Below, one piece after another: positions 16,837 to 24,117 of a stretch of DNA of 64,000 nucleotides (its first letter is position 1; the number at the start of each line of letters is the position of its first letter). Position numbers and translations under genes: made by a program. Origin of the DNA: Burkholderia sp. WSM2230. Lineage in GTDB: Bacteria; Pseudomonadota; Gammaproteobacteria; Burkholderiales; Burkholderiaceae. The notes below the pieces were generated by a model, which did not search any database, had not been told where the DNA came from, and saw only the letters and a list, made by a program, of their open reading frames with translations. The stretch lies in the NCBI RefSeq assembly GCF_000472445.1, contig NZ_AXAJ01000012.1, positions 1 through 64,000 of the forward strand, given 5' to 3'.

Positions 16837-18942
16837 TTACTTCTGTTTGGCGTTGATCACGGCTTCCGCGACGTTGTTCGGCGTTTCCGCGTAATGCTTG
16901 AACTCCATCGTATAGGTCGCGCGGCCTTGAGTCGCCGAGCGCAGCGACGTCGAATAGCCAAACATTTCCGCGAGCGGCACTTCCGCGCGCACCAGCTTGC
17001 CGCCGCCGCCCGCGATGTCTTCCATGCCTTGCACCATGCCGCGACGGCTCGACAGATCGCCCATCACGTTGCCCATGAAGTCTTCGGGCGTTTCGACTTC
17101 GACGGCCATCATCGGTTCGAGGAGCACCGGCTTCGCTTTACGCATTGCATCCTTGAAGGCCATCGAGCCGGCCATGCGGAAGGCGTTTTCGTTCGAGTCC
17201 ACGTCGTGGTACGAGCCGAAGGTGAGCGTCACCTTGACGTCGACCACCGGATAGCCCGCCAGCACGCCGGCCTTCAGCGTTTCCTGGATGCCCTTGTCCA
17301 CCGCCGGAATGTATTCGCGCGGAATCACGCCACCCTTGATCGCGTCGACGAATTCGTAGCCTTTGCCCTGCTGCGCCGGTTCGAGCGTGATCACGGCGTG
17401 GCCGTACTGGCCGCGCCCGCCCGACTGCTTGACGAACTTGCCTTCCACGTCTTCGACCTTGTTGCGCACCGTCTCGCGATAGGCCACCTGCGGCTTGCCG
17501 ACCGTCGCTTCCACGCCGAACTCCCGCTTCATCCGGTCGACGAGAATTTCGAGGTGCAGCTCGCCCATGCCGGAGATGATCGTCTGGCCCGACTCCTCAT
17601 CCGTTTGCACGCGGAACGACGGGTCTTCCTGCGCGAGACGATTCAGCGCAATGCCCATCTTCTCCTGGTCGGCCTTGGTCTTCGGCTCGACAGCCTGCGA
17701 GATGACCGGCTCGGGGAAGATCATCTTTTCAAGGATGATGACCTTGTTCGGATCGCACAGCGTGTCGCCCGTGGTCGCTTCCTTCAAACCGACGGCCGCC
17801 GCAATGTCGCCCGCGCGCACTTCCTTGATTTCCTTGCGCTCGTTCGCGTGCATCTGCAGGATCCGGCCGAGGCGTTCCTTCTTCTCCTTGACGGGGTTGT
17901 AGACCGTGTCGCCCGAATTGACCACGCCCGAATAGACGCGGAAGAAAATCAGCTGACCGACGAACGGGTCCGTCATGATCTTGAAGGCGAGCGCGGAGAA
18001 CGGCTCGTCGTCGTTCGGATGACGCTCCGCTTCGTTGTCGTGTTCGTCGTGACCGAGAATCGCGGGCACGTCCACCGGCGAGGGCAGGTAGTCGATCACC
18101 GCGTCAAGCATGGCCTGCACGCCCTTGTTCTTGAACGCGCTGCCGCACAGCATCGGCACGATTTCATTGGCGATGGTGCGCTGACGCAGACCCTGCTTGA
18201 TTTCCTCTTCAGTGAGCGTTTCGCCGCCCAGGTATTTGTCGAGCAGTTCTTCGCTCGCCTCGGCAGCGGCCTCGACCATCTTGTCGTGCCACTCCTTGGC
18301 GGTGGCCGCGAGTTCGGCCGGAATGTCCTGATACTCGAACTTGATGCCCTGGCTGTCGTCGTCCCAGACGATCGCCTTCATCTTGACGAGGTCGACGACG
18401 CCCTGGAAGTGGTCCTCCGCGCCGACCGGAATCTGGATGGGCACGGCGACGCCCTTCAGGCGGTCGCCGATCTGCCGCTGCACGCGGAAAAAGTCCGCGC
18501 CGACGCGGTCCATCTTGTTGACGAACGCGATGCGCGGCACCTTGTACTTGTTCGCCTGGCGCCACACGGTTTCCGATTGCGGCTGCACGCCGCCCACCGA
18601 GTCGTACACCATGCAGGCGCCGTCGAGCACGCGCATGGAGCGCTCGACTTCAATCGTGAAGTCGACGTGCCCCGGTGTGTCGATGATGTTGATCCGGTGC
18701 TCCGGATAATTGCCGGCCATGCCTTTCCAGAAGGCGGTGGTAGCCGCCGACGTGATCGTGATGCCGCGCTCCTGCTCCTGTTCCATCCAGTCCATCGTCG
18801 CCGCACCGTCGTGAACCTCGCCGATCTTGTGGGTCACGCCGGTGTAGAACAGGATGCGTTCAGTGGTGGTGGTTTTGCCGGCATCGATGTGAGCGCTGAT
18901 GCCGATATTCCGGTAGCGCTCGATGGGAGTCTTGCGGGGCAC
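16837..18942 (-). CDS. fusA: Translation elongation factor G, isolated copy
   Basis: A 701-residue translational GTPase that drives ribosomal translocation. G1 is AHIDAGKTTTTERILFYTG, G3 is DTPGHVDFTIEVERSM and G4 is NKMDRVGADFF; all later domains are present and the length is that of bacterial EF-G. The start is GTG (VPRKTPIERYRN) because AAGGAGG lies 5 bases upstream; longer reading adds 70 non-family residues. It is not next to rpsL, rpsG or tuf, so it is not the str-operon copy; Burkholderia commonly carry two fusA genes and this looks like the second. It has its own terminator and a strong hairpin in its 5' untranslated region. Confidence 0.95.
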   Translation of the reverse strand: MPRKTPIERYRNIGISAHIDAGKTTTTERILFYTGVTHKIGEVHDGAATMDWMEQEQERGITITSAATTAFWKGMAGNYPEHRINIIDTPGHVDFTIEVERSMRVLDGACMVYDSVGGVQPQSETVWRQANKYKVPRIAFVNKMDRVGADFFRVQRQIGDRLKGVAVPIQIPVGAEDHFQGVVDLVKMKAIVWDDDSQGIKFEYQDIPAELAATAKEWHDKMVEAAAEASEELLDKYLGGETLTEEEIKQGLRQRTIANEIVPMLCGSAFKNKGVQAMLDAVIDYLPSPVDVPAILGHDEHDNEAERHPNDDEPFSALAFKIMTDPFVGQLIFFRVYSGVVNSGDTVYNPVKEKKERLGRILQMHANERKEIKEVRAGDIAAAVGLKEATTGDTLCDPNKVIILEKMIFPEPVISQAVEPKTKADQEKMGIALNRLAQEDPSFRVQTDEESGQTIISGMGELHLEILVDRMKREFGVEATVGKPQVAYRETVRNKVEDVEGKFVKQSGGRGQYGHAVITLEPAQQGKGYEFVDAIKGGVIPREYIPAVDKGIQETLKAGVLAGYPVVDVKVTLTFGSYHDVDSNENAFRMAGSMAFKDAMRKAKPVLLEPMMAVEVETPEDFMGNVMGDLSSRRGMVQGMEDIAGGGGKLVRAEVPLAEMFGYSTSLRSATQGRATYTMEFKHYAETPNNVAEAVINAKQK

Positions 18943-19397
18943 GTGAACCTCCTTGGAATAGCGCGCCTGAAACGCCTGGCCGGCCGGCACCTGGTGCCGG
19001 CCGGACCGCGGGATTGCTGCGTTGCTGAGAATACTAGGATAGCGCGTCGGCCCGTCTTTTGCAGGAATCTTGCCAGGCGGGCGGCGGTGCGGGACGGCCG
19101 TCGCGGGCGGGTTCCGGGCGCTGTGCGTCGCGCCGCGGTGCGACACCGGCAATAAGCGCAGAAAGCCTGTGCGTTTGGGTCGAGGCGCCGGGGTTACGGC
19201 GAGGCCAGGAGGAGGGAAGCGGGCGTGCGGTCAGCCCTTCGCTCAGTGGTGGAAACGGCCATGGAGTTCCCAGGGTGCAACCAGATCGGCGATCAGATCG
19301 GCAATCGGACGCGCATCAGCCGCTCAACCAAACGCGCGGCGGCGAACCATCCCGCACGCGCATTCGGCGGCGCCTGACCGCGCGCGGCTGGTTGCGA
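18943..19397. promoter_or_regulatory. fusA upstream region with a strong 12-bp hairpin
   Basis: This 455-bp spacer lies between fusA and the DUF192 gene. It holds an inverted repeat with 12-bp GC-only-rich arms, CCGGCCGGCACC (18980-18991) and GGTGCCGGCCGG (18993-19004), 38 bp upstream of the fusA GTG, so it would sit in the 5' untranslated RNA. A possible -10 on the minus strand (TATTCT, about 19031-19036) is close to where such a transcript could start. The remaining part to 19397 shows no gene. Confidence 0.5.
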
Positions 19398-19904
19398 TTA
19401 CTGCGCCGCCGGCAGCCCCTGAATCTTCATGCCAGGCTTGATGCCCTTCGACGTGAACCAGCCCTTGCTCATCTCGAGCGCATACACGCCGTTGTTCTTC
19501 GGGCAGTGGTTGCTGGTCGTCTCGGCCTGCATTTCGTCGATATCGGTCACAGTGCCGTCCGCGCGCATGAACGCGATCGACAACGGAATCAGCGTGTTCT
19601 TCATCCAGAAGCAATGCACGGCGTTTTCGTTGAACACGAACAGCATGCCTTCGTTCGGCGCGAGGCTCGTGCGGTACATCAGACCTTGCTCGCGGTCCGC
19701 GTCGTTAGCGGCGACGGCCGCGTCGATCACGAACATGCCGGCGGTCAGCTTCGCGCGCGGAAACTCGCCCGGTTGTTTCGCGCCCGCCGGCACCTGCTGC
19801 GCGTGAACGGGTGGCGCGCTGAGAGCGGAAAACGACAGCGCCGCGAACGGCAGGATTGCGGCAACGGCGAAACGCGCCATCAACGAGCGCAGGGGAAATC
19901 GCAC
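19398..19904 (-). CDS. DUF192 family exported protein
   Basis: A 168-residue protein with a signal peptide (cleavage near PPVHAQQ) and a complete DUF192 domain: REQGLMYRTSLAPNEGMLFVF, CFWMKNTLIPLSIAFMRADG and a C-terminal ALEMSKGWFTSKGIKPGMKI. The family is found in the periplasm or outside the cell; its biochemical function is not established. The start proposed is GTG at 19904, since AAGGAG lies 7-8 bases upstream; a longer reading to 19961 would run across the terminator of the next gene. It stands alone on the minus strand. Confidence 0.85.
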   Translation of the reverse strand: MRFPLRSLMARFAVAAILPFAALSFSALSAPPVHAQQVPAGAKQPGEFPRAKLTAGMFVIDAAVAANDADREQGLMYRTSLAPNEGMLFVFNENAVHCFWMKNTLIPLSIAFMRADGTVTDIDEMQAETTSNHCPKNNGVYALEMSKGWFTSKGIKPGMKIQGLPAAQ

Positions 19905-19953
19905 GGCATGACTCCTTGCTGAAATTAACCGGGGAATGTTACGCGAGCGCGTC

Positions 19954-19992
19954 AAAAACAAAAAGGCAGATCGCCTTGCGGTGATCTGCCTT
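19954..19992 (-). terminator. Intrinsic terminator of the small exported protein gene
   Basis: Stem AAGGCAGATC/GATCTGCCTT (19963-19972 with 19983-19992), loop 10 nt, followed on the minus strand by a T-rich run. It lies 57 bp after the stop codon of the 63-residue protein and so confirms that this small gene is transcribed alone. Confidence 0.9.
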
Positions 19993-20049
19993 TCAACGCC
20001 GTAAGAACGGCAATGAAGCGTAGTTCTTGACTGCGTTTTTACAACAAAC

Positions 20050-20241
20050 TTACTCCGAAGCTGCCGAAGCGGCTGCAGCAGCTGCTGCCTTCTTGTGCGA
20101 CTTCTTGTGAGCGTGCTTCGTGGTCTTCTTTGCCGACGAAGCTGCTGCCGGTGCTGCCGGAGCTGCTGCCGGTGCCGAAGCTTGTGCGAATGCTGCCGTT
20201 GCGAAGAGGCCAGCGACCAGAGCGGCGATCAGTTTGTTCAT
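20050..20241 (-). CDS. Small exported Ala/Lys/His-rich protein
   Basis: A 63-residue protein: signal peptide MNKLIAALVAGLFATAAFAQA, an Ala/Pro stretch, then a basic block KKTTKHAHKKSHKK and a poly-Ala tail. The composition resembles acid-shock protein Asr and other small basic periplasmic proteins, but no true homology can be shown from sequence alone. The ATG has GAGGA at 8 bases, and a strong terminator follows, so the gene is real. Function unknown; charge buffering, DNA- or polyanion-binding and metal binding are possible. Confidence 0.75.
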   Translation of the reverse strand: MNKLIAALVAGLFATAAFAQASAPAAAPAAPAAASSAKKTTKHAHKKSHKKAAAAAAASAASE

Positions 20242-20627
20242 TTTGAAAATCCTCAGCTTGAGTTAATTAACCAAATGACCCGGTTATGTTTGAGTCATGT
20301 CGGTAAACGTGCCATCCACCTTTCGGTTGACAGTCGCATCGAACAAATTTTCGACGCGTCTGCCGAGCGCTCAGACTGCCTCCACTGACCGCGCAAGCGG
20401 CGTGTACAAAGGCCCTTAAGGCTGAATGCCGGACAGCTTCGGGCGGCATCTGCGTCGAATAACGCCTGAGCTTGCGCGCCGGTTGACGCGAAGCGTCCTG
20501 AAACTTTGACGGCGCGACGTTGAGGTGAACCAGGCTTTGGACGAAGCACGCGCGAGACGCCGTTTCACGGTTTTTCAACGGCAAGTTTCACGCGCGGTTT
20601 TGTTTGCGCATACAACGGGTTAGCGAT
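20242..20627. other. Intergenic region upstream of the small exported protein
   Basis: This 386-bp spacer lies between two minus-strand genes and must hold the promoter of the 63-residue protein gene. It shows no convincing ORF, and no clear hairpin after the pseudouridine synthase gene was expected here because that gene ends at its right border. Nothing else was recognised. Confidence 0.5.
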
Positions 20628-21197
20628 TTACGCGAGGCCTTCCCAAGGCGCGTTGAGCGGCAAATCGACGCTCTCGCCGGGCTGCAGTCCAAGCGAAAAA
20701 ATATCGAGGGCGCCGATGCCGACCCGCACGAGGCGCAGCGTCGGAAAGCCGACCGCGGCCGTCATGCGGCGCACCTGGCGGTTCTTGCCTTCGGTGATGG
20801 ACAGCTCGATCCACGTCGTCGGAATCGCGGCGCGATAACGAATGGGCGGCGTGCGCGGCCAGAGCCTGTCGGCCGGGTCGACATATTCGGCGCGACACGG
20901 TTTCGTCACATAGTCGCCCAGGTCGACGCCGCGCGCGAGCTTCTTCAGCGCGGCGGCATCCACCGCGCCTTCCACTTGCGCCCAATAACGCTTGACGAGC
21001 TTGTGACGCGGTTCGGCGATACGCGCTTGCAATGCGCCGTCGTCGGTGAGAAGCAGCAGGCCTTCGCTGTCCGAATCGAGGCGGCCGGCCGGATAGACGC
21101 CCGGCGCCTTGACCCAGTCGGCCAGCGACGCGCGCGTCTCGTGCGCAGAAAACTGGCAGATGGTGCCGAACGGCTTGTTAAGGGCAAGTAGACGCAT
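20628..21197 (-). CDS. rluE: 23S rRNA pseudouridine synthase, RluE type
   Basis: A 189-residue pseudouridine synthase of the RsuA/RluB/E/F family without an N-terminal S4 domain, as in RluE, which modifies position 2457 of 23S rRNA in E. coli. It starts with the typical MRLLALNKPFGTICQFS, has the catalytic aspartate in GRLDSDSEGLLLLTDDG and ends with ITEGKNRQVRRMTAAVGFPTLRLVRVGIG. Longer in-frame readings add His/Arg-rich sequence not found in the family, so ATG at 21197 is used. It is divergent from icd, with a 340-bp spacer. Confidence 0.88.
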   Translation of the reverse strand: MRLLALNKPFGTICQFSAHETRASLADWVKAPGVYPAGRLDSDSEGLLLLTDDGALQARIAEPRHKLVKRYWAQVEGAVDAAALKKLARGVDLGDYVTKPCRAEYVDPADRLWPRTPPIRYRAAIPTTWIELSITEGKNRQVRRMTAAVGFPTLRLVRVGIGALDIFSLGLQPGESVDLPLNAPWEGLA

Positions 21198-21537
21198 GAG
21201 CAGATGATGGAGTCTTGCAGCGCGCTTCGCGGCATGGGCATGGGCATGAAGTCGCGACACCGGACCGCAGGGGCGATGCCTGCGGCGAATGGCGGGATAA
21301 TAAAGCATGCGGCGTCGCGAGACGGCGTGGGTCTTATACAAGACAGCAGGCGGAGCGCAGTGATTCACGGCCGTTGCATGTTGGAAAACCCCGAGCCGCC
21401 CGCGCCTCGACGCCGCCCCCGCGTGGGCTAGAATAACCGCCAGGCCGCGTGCGCGCGTCCGGCATTGCGCGTAGCGAGAAGCACAATTTTGGCAGTCTCC
21501 CCTCAGCTTTCAGCACAGCCTTCACTGGAGTCCGATC
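21198..21537. promoter_or_regulatory. Divergent spacer between rluE and icd
   Basis: This 340-bp region carries the icd promoter; TAGAAT at 21429-21434 is a reasonable -10 about 100 bases before the icd ATG, though the -35 is poor. No gene or repeat was seen. Confidence 0.4.
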
Positions 21538-22800
21538 ATGCCGTATCAGCACATCAAGGTTCCGACCGGTGGTGACAAGATCACCGTCAATGCGGATTTC
21601 TCGCTCAACGTTTCCGACCAGCCGATCATTCCGTTCATTGAAGGCGACGGCACCGGCCTCGACATCACGCCGGTCATGATCAAGGTCGTGGACGCCGCGG
21701 TCGAAAAAGCCTACGCGGGCAAAAGAAAAATCCACTGGATGGAAATCTACGCGGGCGAAAAATCAACCAAGGTCTACGGGCCGGACGTGTGGCTGCCGGA
21801 AGAAACGCTGCAAGTGCTGAAGGAATATGTCGTGTCCATCAAGGGGCCGCTGACCACGCCCGTCGGCGGCGGCATCCGTTCGCTGAACGTCGCGCTGCGT
21901 CAGGAGCTCGACCTATATGTGTGCTTGCGCCCCGTGCAGTACTTCAAGGGCGTGCCCTCGCCGGTGCGCGAGCCGGAGAAGACCAACATGGTGATCTTCC
22001 GCGAGAACTCGGAAGACATCTACGCGGGTATTGAATGGCCGGCCGAGTCCGAACAGGCGAAGAAGGTCATCAGGTTCCTGCAGGAAGAAATGGGCGTGAA
22101 GAAGATCCGCTTCCCGGAAACGTCGGGAATCGGCATCAAGCCGGTGTCGCGCGAGGGCACGGAGCGTCTCGTGCGCAAGGCAATCCAGTATGCGATTGAC
22201 AACGACCGCCGCTCGGTCACGCTCGTGCACAAGGGCAACATCATGAAGTACACGGAAGGCGCGTTCCGTGACTATGGTTATGCGCTCGCGCAGAAGGAAT
22301 TCAACGCCGAGCTGATCGACGGCGGTCCGTGGATGAAGGTCAAGAACTCGAAGACGGGCGGCGACATCGTCGTGAAGGACGTGATCGCCGACGCCTTCCT
22401 GCAGCAGATCCTGCTGCGCCCCGCGGAATATGACGTGATCGCCACGCTCAACCTGAACGGCGACTACGTGTCCGACGCACTGGCCGCGCAAGTGGGCGGC
22501 ATCGGCATTGCGCCGGGCGCGAACATGTCCGATTCGGTCGCGATGTTCGAGGCCACTCACGGCACGGCGCCGAAGTACGCGGGCAAAGACTACGTGAATC
22601 CGGGTTCGGAAATTCTTTCGGCGGAAATGATGCTGCGCCATCTCGGCTGGTTCGAGGCCGCGGATCTGATCATCAAGTCGATGGAAACGTCGATTCTGCA
22701 AAAGCGCGTTACTTACGACTTCGCGCGCCTGATGGAAGGCGCGACGCAGGTTTCCTGCTCAGGATTCGGGCAGGTGATGATCGAGAATATGAATTCGTGA
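21538..22800 (+). CDS. icd: NADP-dependent isocitrate dehydrogenase
   Basis: A 420-residue enzyme of the TCA cycle converting isocitrate to 2-oxoglutarate and CO2 with NADP+. The substrate loop GGGIRSLNVALRQELDLYVCLRP includes the serine that is phosphorylated by AceK in enterobacteria. The metal- and substrate-binding parts NMVIFRENSEDIYAGIEW, VTLVHKGNIMKYTEG and NLNGDYVSDALAAQVGG are intact, and the adenine-binding segment ATHGTAPKYAG and length match the dimeric bacterial enzyme. It is monocistronic: its terminator follows 38 bp after the stop. Confidence 0.96.
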   Translation: MPYQHIKVPTGGDKITVNADFSLNVSDQPIIPFIEGDGTGLDITPVMIKVVDAAVEKAYAGKRKIHWMEIYAGEKSTKVYGPDVWLPEETLQVLKEYVVSIKGPLTTPVGGGIRSLNVALRQELDLYVCLRPVQYFKGVPSPVREPEKTNMVIFRENSEDIYAGIEWPAESEQAKKVIRFLQEEMGVKKIRFPETSGIGIKPVSREGTERLVRKAIQYAIDNDRRSVTLVHKGNIMKYTEGAFRDYGYALAQKEFNAELIDGGPWMKVKNSKTGGDIVVKDVIADAFLQQILLRPAEYDVIATLNLNGDYVSDALAAQVGGIGIAPGANMSDSVAMFEATHGTAPKYAGKDYVNPGSEILSAEMMLRHLGWFEAADLIIKSMETSILQKRVTYDFARLMEGATQVSCSGFGQVMIENMNS

Positions 22801-22838
22801 TTCAAGGGGCGTTTGGCGACGCCCGCTTCGGTTATGGA

Positions 22839-22872
22839 AACCCAGCTGATCAAATAATCAGCTGGGTTTTTT
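22839..22872 (+). terminator. Intrinsic terminator of icd
   Basis: Stem AACCCAGCTGAT/ATCAGCTGGGTT (12 bp) with a 6-nt loop and a following T-run. Confidence 0.95.
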
Positions 22873-22993
22873 GTTGCCTTGGTGGTGCGGCAGTGCTCGG
22901 CATAGTTACGGGAATACTGCCCGTTATTTGGGAATTCGGTGTGCCTGCAAATGAAACCGGGAAGGTGAAGGCAGCAGCCTGAAACAACCGGCC

Positions 22994-23023
22994 AAAAAGA
23001 AACCCGGCGCGAAGCCGGGTTTC
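22994..23023 (-). terminator. Intrinsic terminator of the cold-shock gene
   Basis: Stem GAAACCCGGC/GCCGGGTTTC with a 5-nt loop; on the minus strand it is followed by TTTTT. It lies 24 bp after the cold-shock stop codon. Confidence 0.93.
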
Positions 23024-23047
23024 AAAAGGACGGGTATCGAACAGATA

Positions 23048-23254
23048 TCAGGCAGGTGCCTGGATGTTCGATGCCTGTTTGCCTTTCGGGCCTTGCACGA
23101 CCTCGAAGGTCACCTTTTGGCCTTCCTTGAGGGTCTTGAACCCATTCATCTGGATGGCCGAGAAGTGTGCAAACAGATCCTCGCCGCCTTCATCCGGCGT
23201 GATGAATCCGAAACCTTTTGCGTCATTGAACCATTTGACCGTACCAGTTGCCAT
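23048..23254 (-). CDS. Cold-shock domain protein (CspA family)
   Basis: A 68-residue single cold-shock domain that binds single-stranded RNA and DNA and acts as RNA chaperone. RNP1 is KGFGFI and RNP2 is DLFAHFS, and the start MATGTVKWFNDAKGFGFI is typical. GGGGAAG precedes the ATG. The predicted promoter lies about 140 bp upstream, giving a long leader as is usual for cold-regulated csp mRNAs. Several csp paralogues exist in Burkholderia; which one this is cannot be told. Confidence 0.95.
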   Translation of the reverse strand: MATGTVKWFNDAKGFGFITPDEGGEDLFAHFSAIQMNGFKTLKEGQKVTFEVVQGPKGKQASNIQAPA

Positions 23255-23802
23255 TCCAACTTCCCCTGTAACTCATGTCACTACCACGAGCCCTCGAAAA
23301 GCTCGACGACCGCGCGATGCAGCCGCTCCCTCCTCACAAGCTCACCATCGGCATTTTTTCGAAATTTGGCGCAGTGAAAAAAGTGCCAGCTTGATTGTTG
23401 AGGCTCTTTATTCGGGTGTCAAGAAGATTTTGAGACGTCGTTGCGAGCGTTGCAAACAGGCGGTTTCCAGGGTTTTTCCCGCTTTCGTTATGTGCGGTTG
23501 CGCAAGCGGGCTGTCTTGAAAAGTCGCATAATCGTCTCACATGCTGTTCTGCGGGTGACTCCCTGCCGGTGGCGCGAGCGGGCTGCGCTCAGCCGGCTCC
23601 GGCAGGTTGTGCGATACTCGATCCGACTGCGGCGCAACGGGCCGCAAAGCATGATCAGGATCGGGGCCGGCTCCGCAATCGGCTCGTTGATTGGCGCACG
23701 CGGGCGGTGCATTTCCGCCGGGCGGCAGCGTTCGGGTTCACTGGCCGGCTGGCCGGGTTTTGACAGGATTGCGGGCCTGTCCTAGTTGTTTAGAATGGGT
23801 GT
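23255..23802. promoter_or_regulatory. Divergent spacer between csp and clpS with long csp leader
   Basis: The 548-bp spacer holds a minus-strand promoter for csp: -35 TTGACA (23417-23422), 17-bp spacer and -10 AACAAT (23394-23399), which puts the start of transcription near 23387 and leaves about 130 nt of untranslated leader. On the plus strand, TTGACA at 23760-23765 and TAGTTG/TAGAAT further on are candidates for the clpS promoter just before its ATG. No gene was found in between. Confidence 0.5.
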
Positions 23803-24117
23803 ATGGCGATTATCCCGGACAAGCAGGACGGCACCGTACTGGAGCGGCAGGAGAAAAAGCTCAAGCCGCCATCCATGTACAAGGTGGTGCTGCTGAATGA
23901 CGACTTCACGCCAATGGAATTTGTCGTGATGATCGTGCAGGAATACTTCAATAAAGATCGTGAAACCGCAACACAGGTAATGTTGAAGGTGCATCGCGAG
24001 GGCAGGGGAGTTTGTGGGGTCTATACGCGGGACATCGCGTCGACCAAAGTCGAGCAAGTCGTTACCCACGCACGGCAGGCCGGGCATCCGCTGCAGTGTG
24101 TGATGGAGGAAGCATGA
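23803..24117 (+). CDS. clpS: ATP-dependent Clp protease adaptor
   Basis: A 104-residue adaptor that delivers N-end-rule substrates to ClpAP. The core is typical: YKVVLLNDDFTPMEFVVMIVQEYFNKDRETATQVMLKVHREGRGVCG, with the Asn-Asp-Asp and Met that line the N-degron pocket, followed by VYTRDIASTKVEQV. The N-terminal extension that enters ClpA is present (about 25 residues). Its stop overlaps the clpA start (ATGA). Confidence 0.96.
   Translation: MAIIPDKQDGTVLERQEKKLKPPSMYKVVLLNDDFTPMEFVVMIVQEYFNKDRETATQVMLKVHREGRGVCGVYTRDIASTKVEQVVTHARQAGHPLQCVMEEA

Noticed and set aside
16702..19155. 817-codon plus-strand ORF opposite fusA
   Set aside because: Antisense of EF-G, His/Arg/Leu-rich, crosses the fusA terminator.
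22797..22982. 61-codon plus-strand ORF after icd
   Set aside because: Contains the icd terminator in its coding part and has no ribosome binding site of its own.
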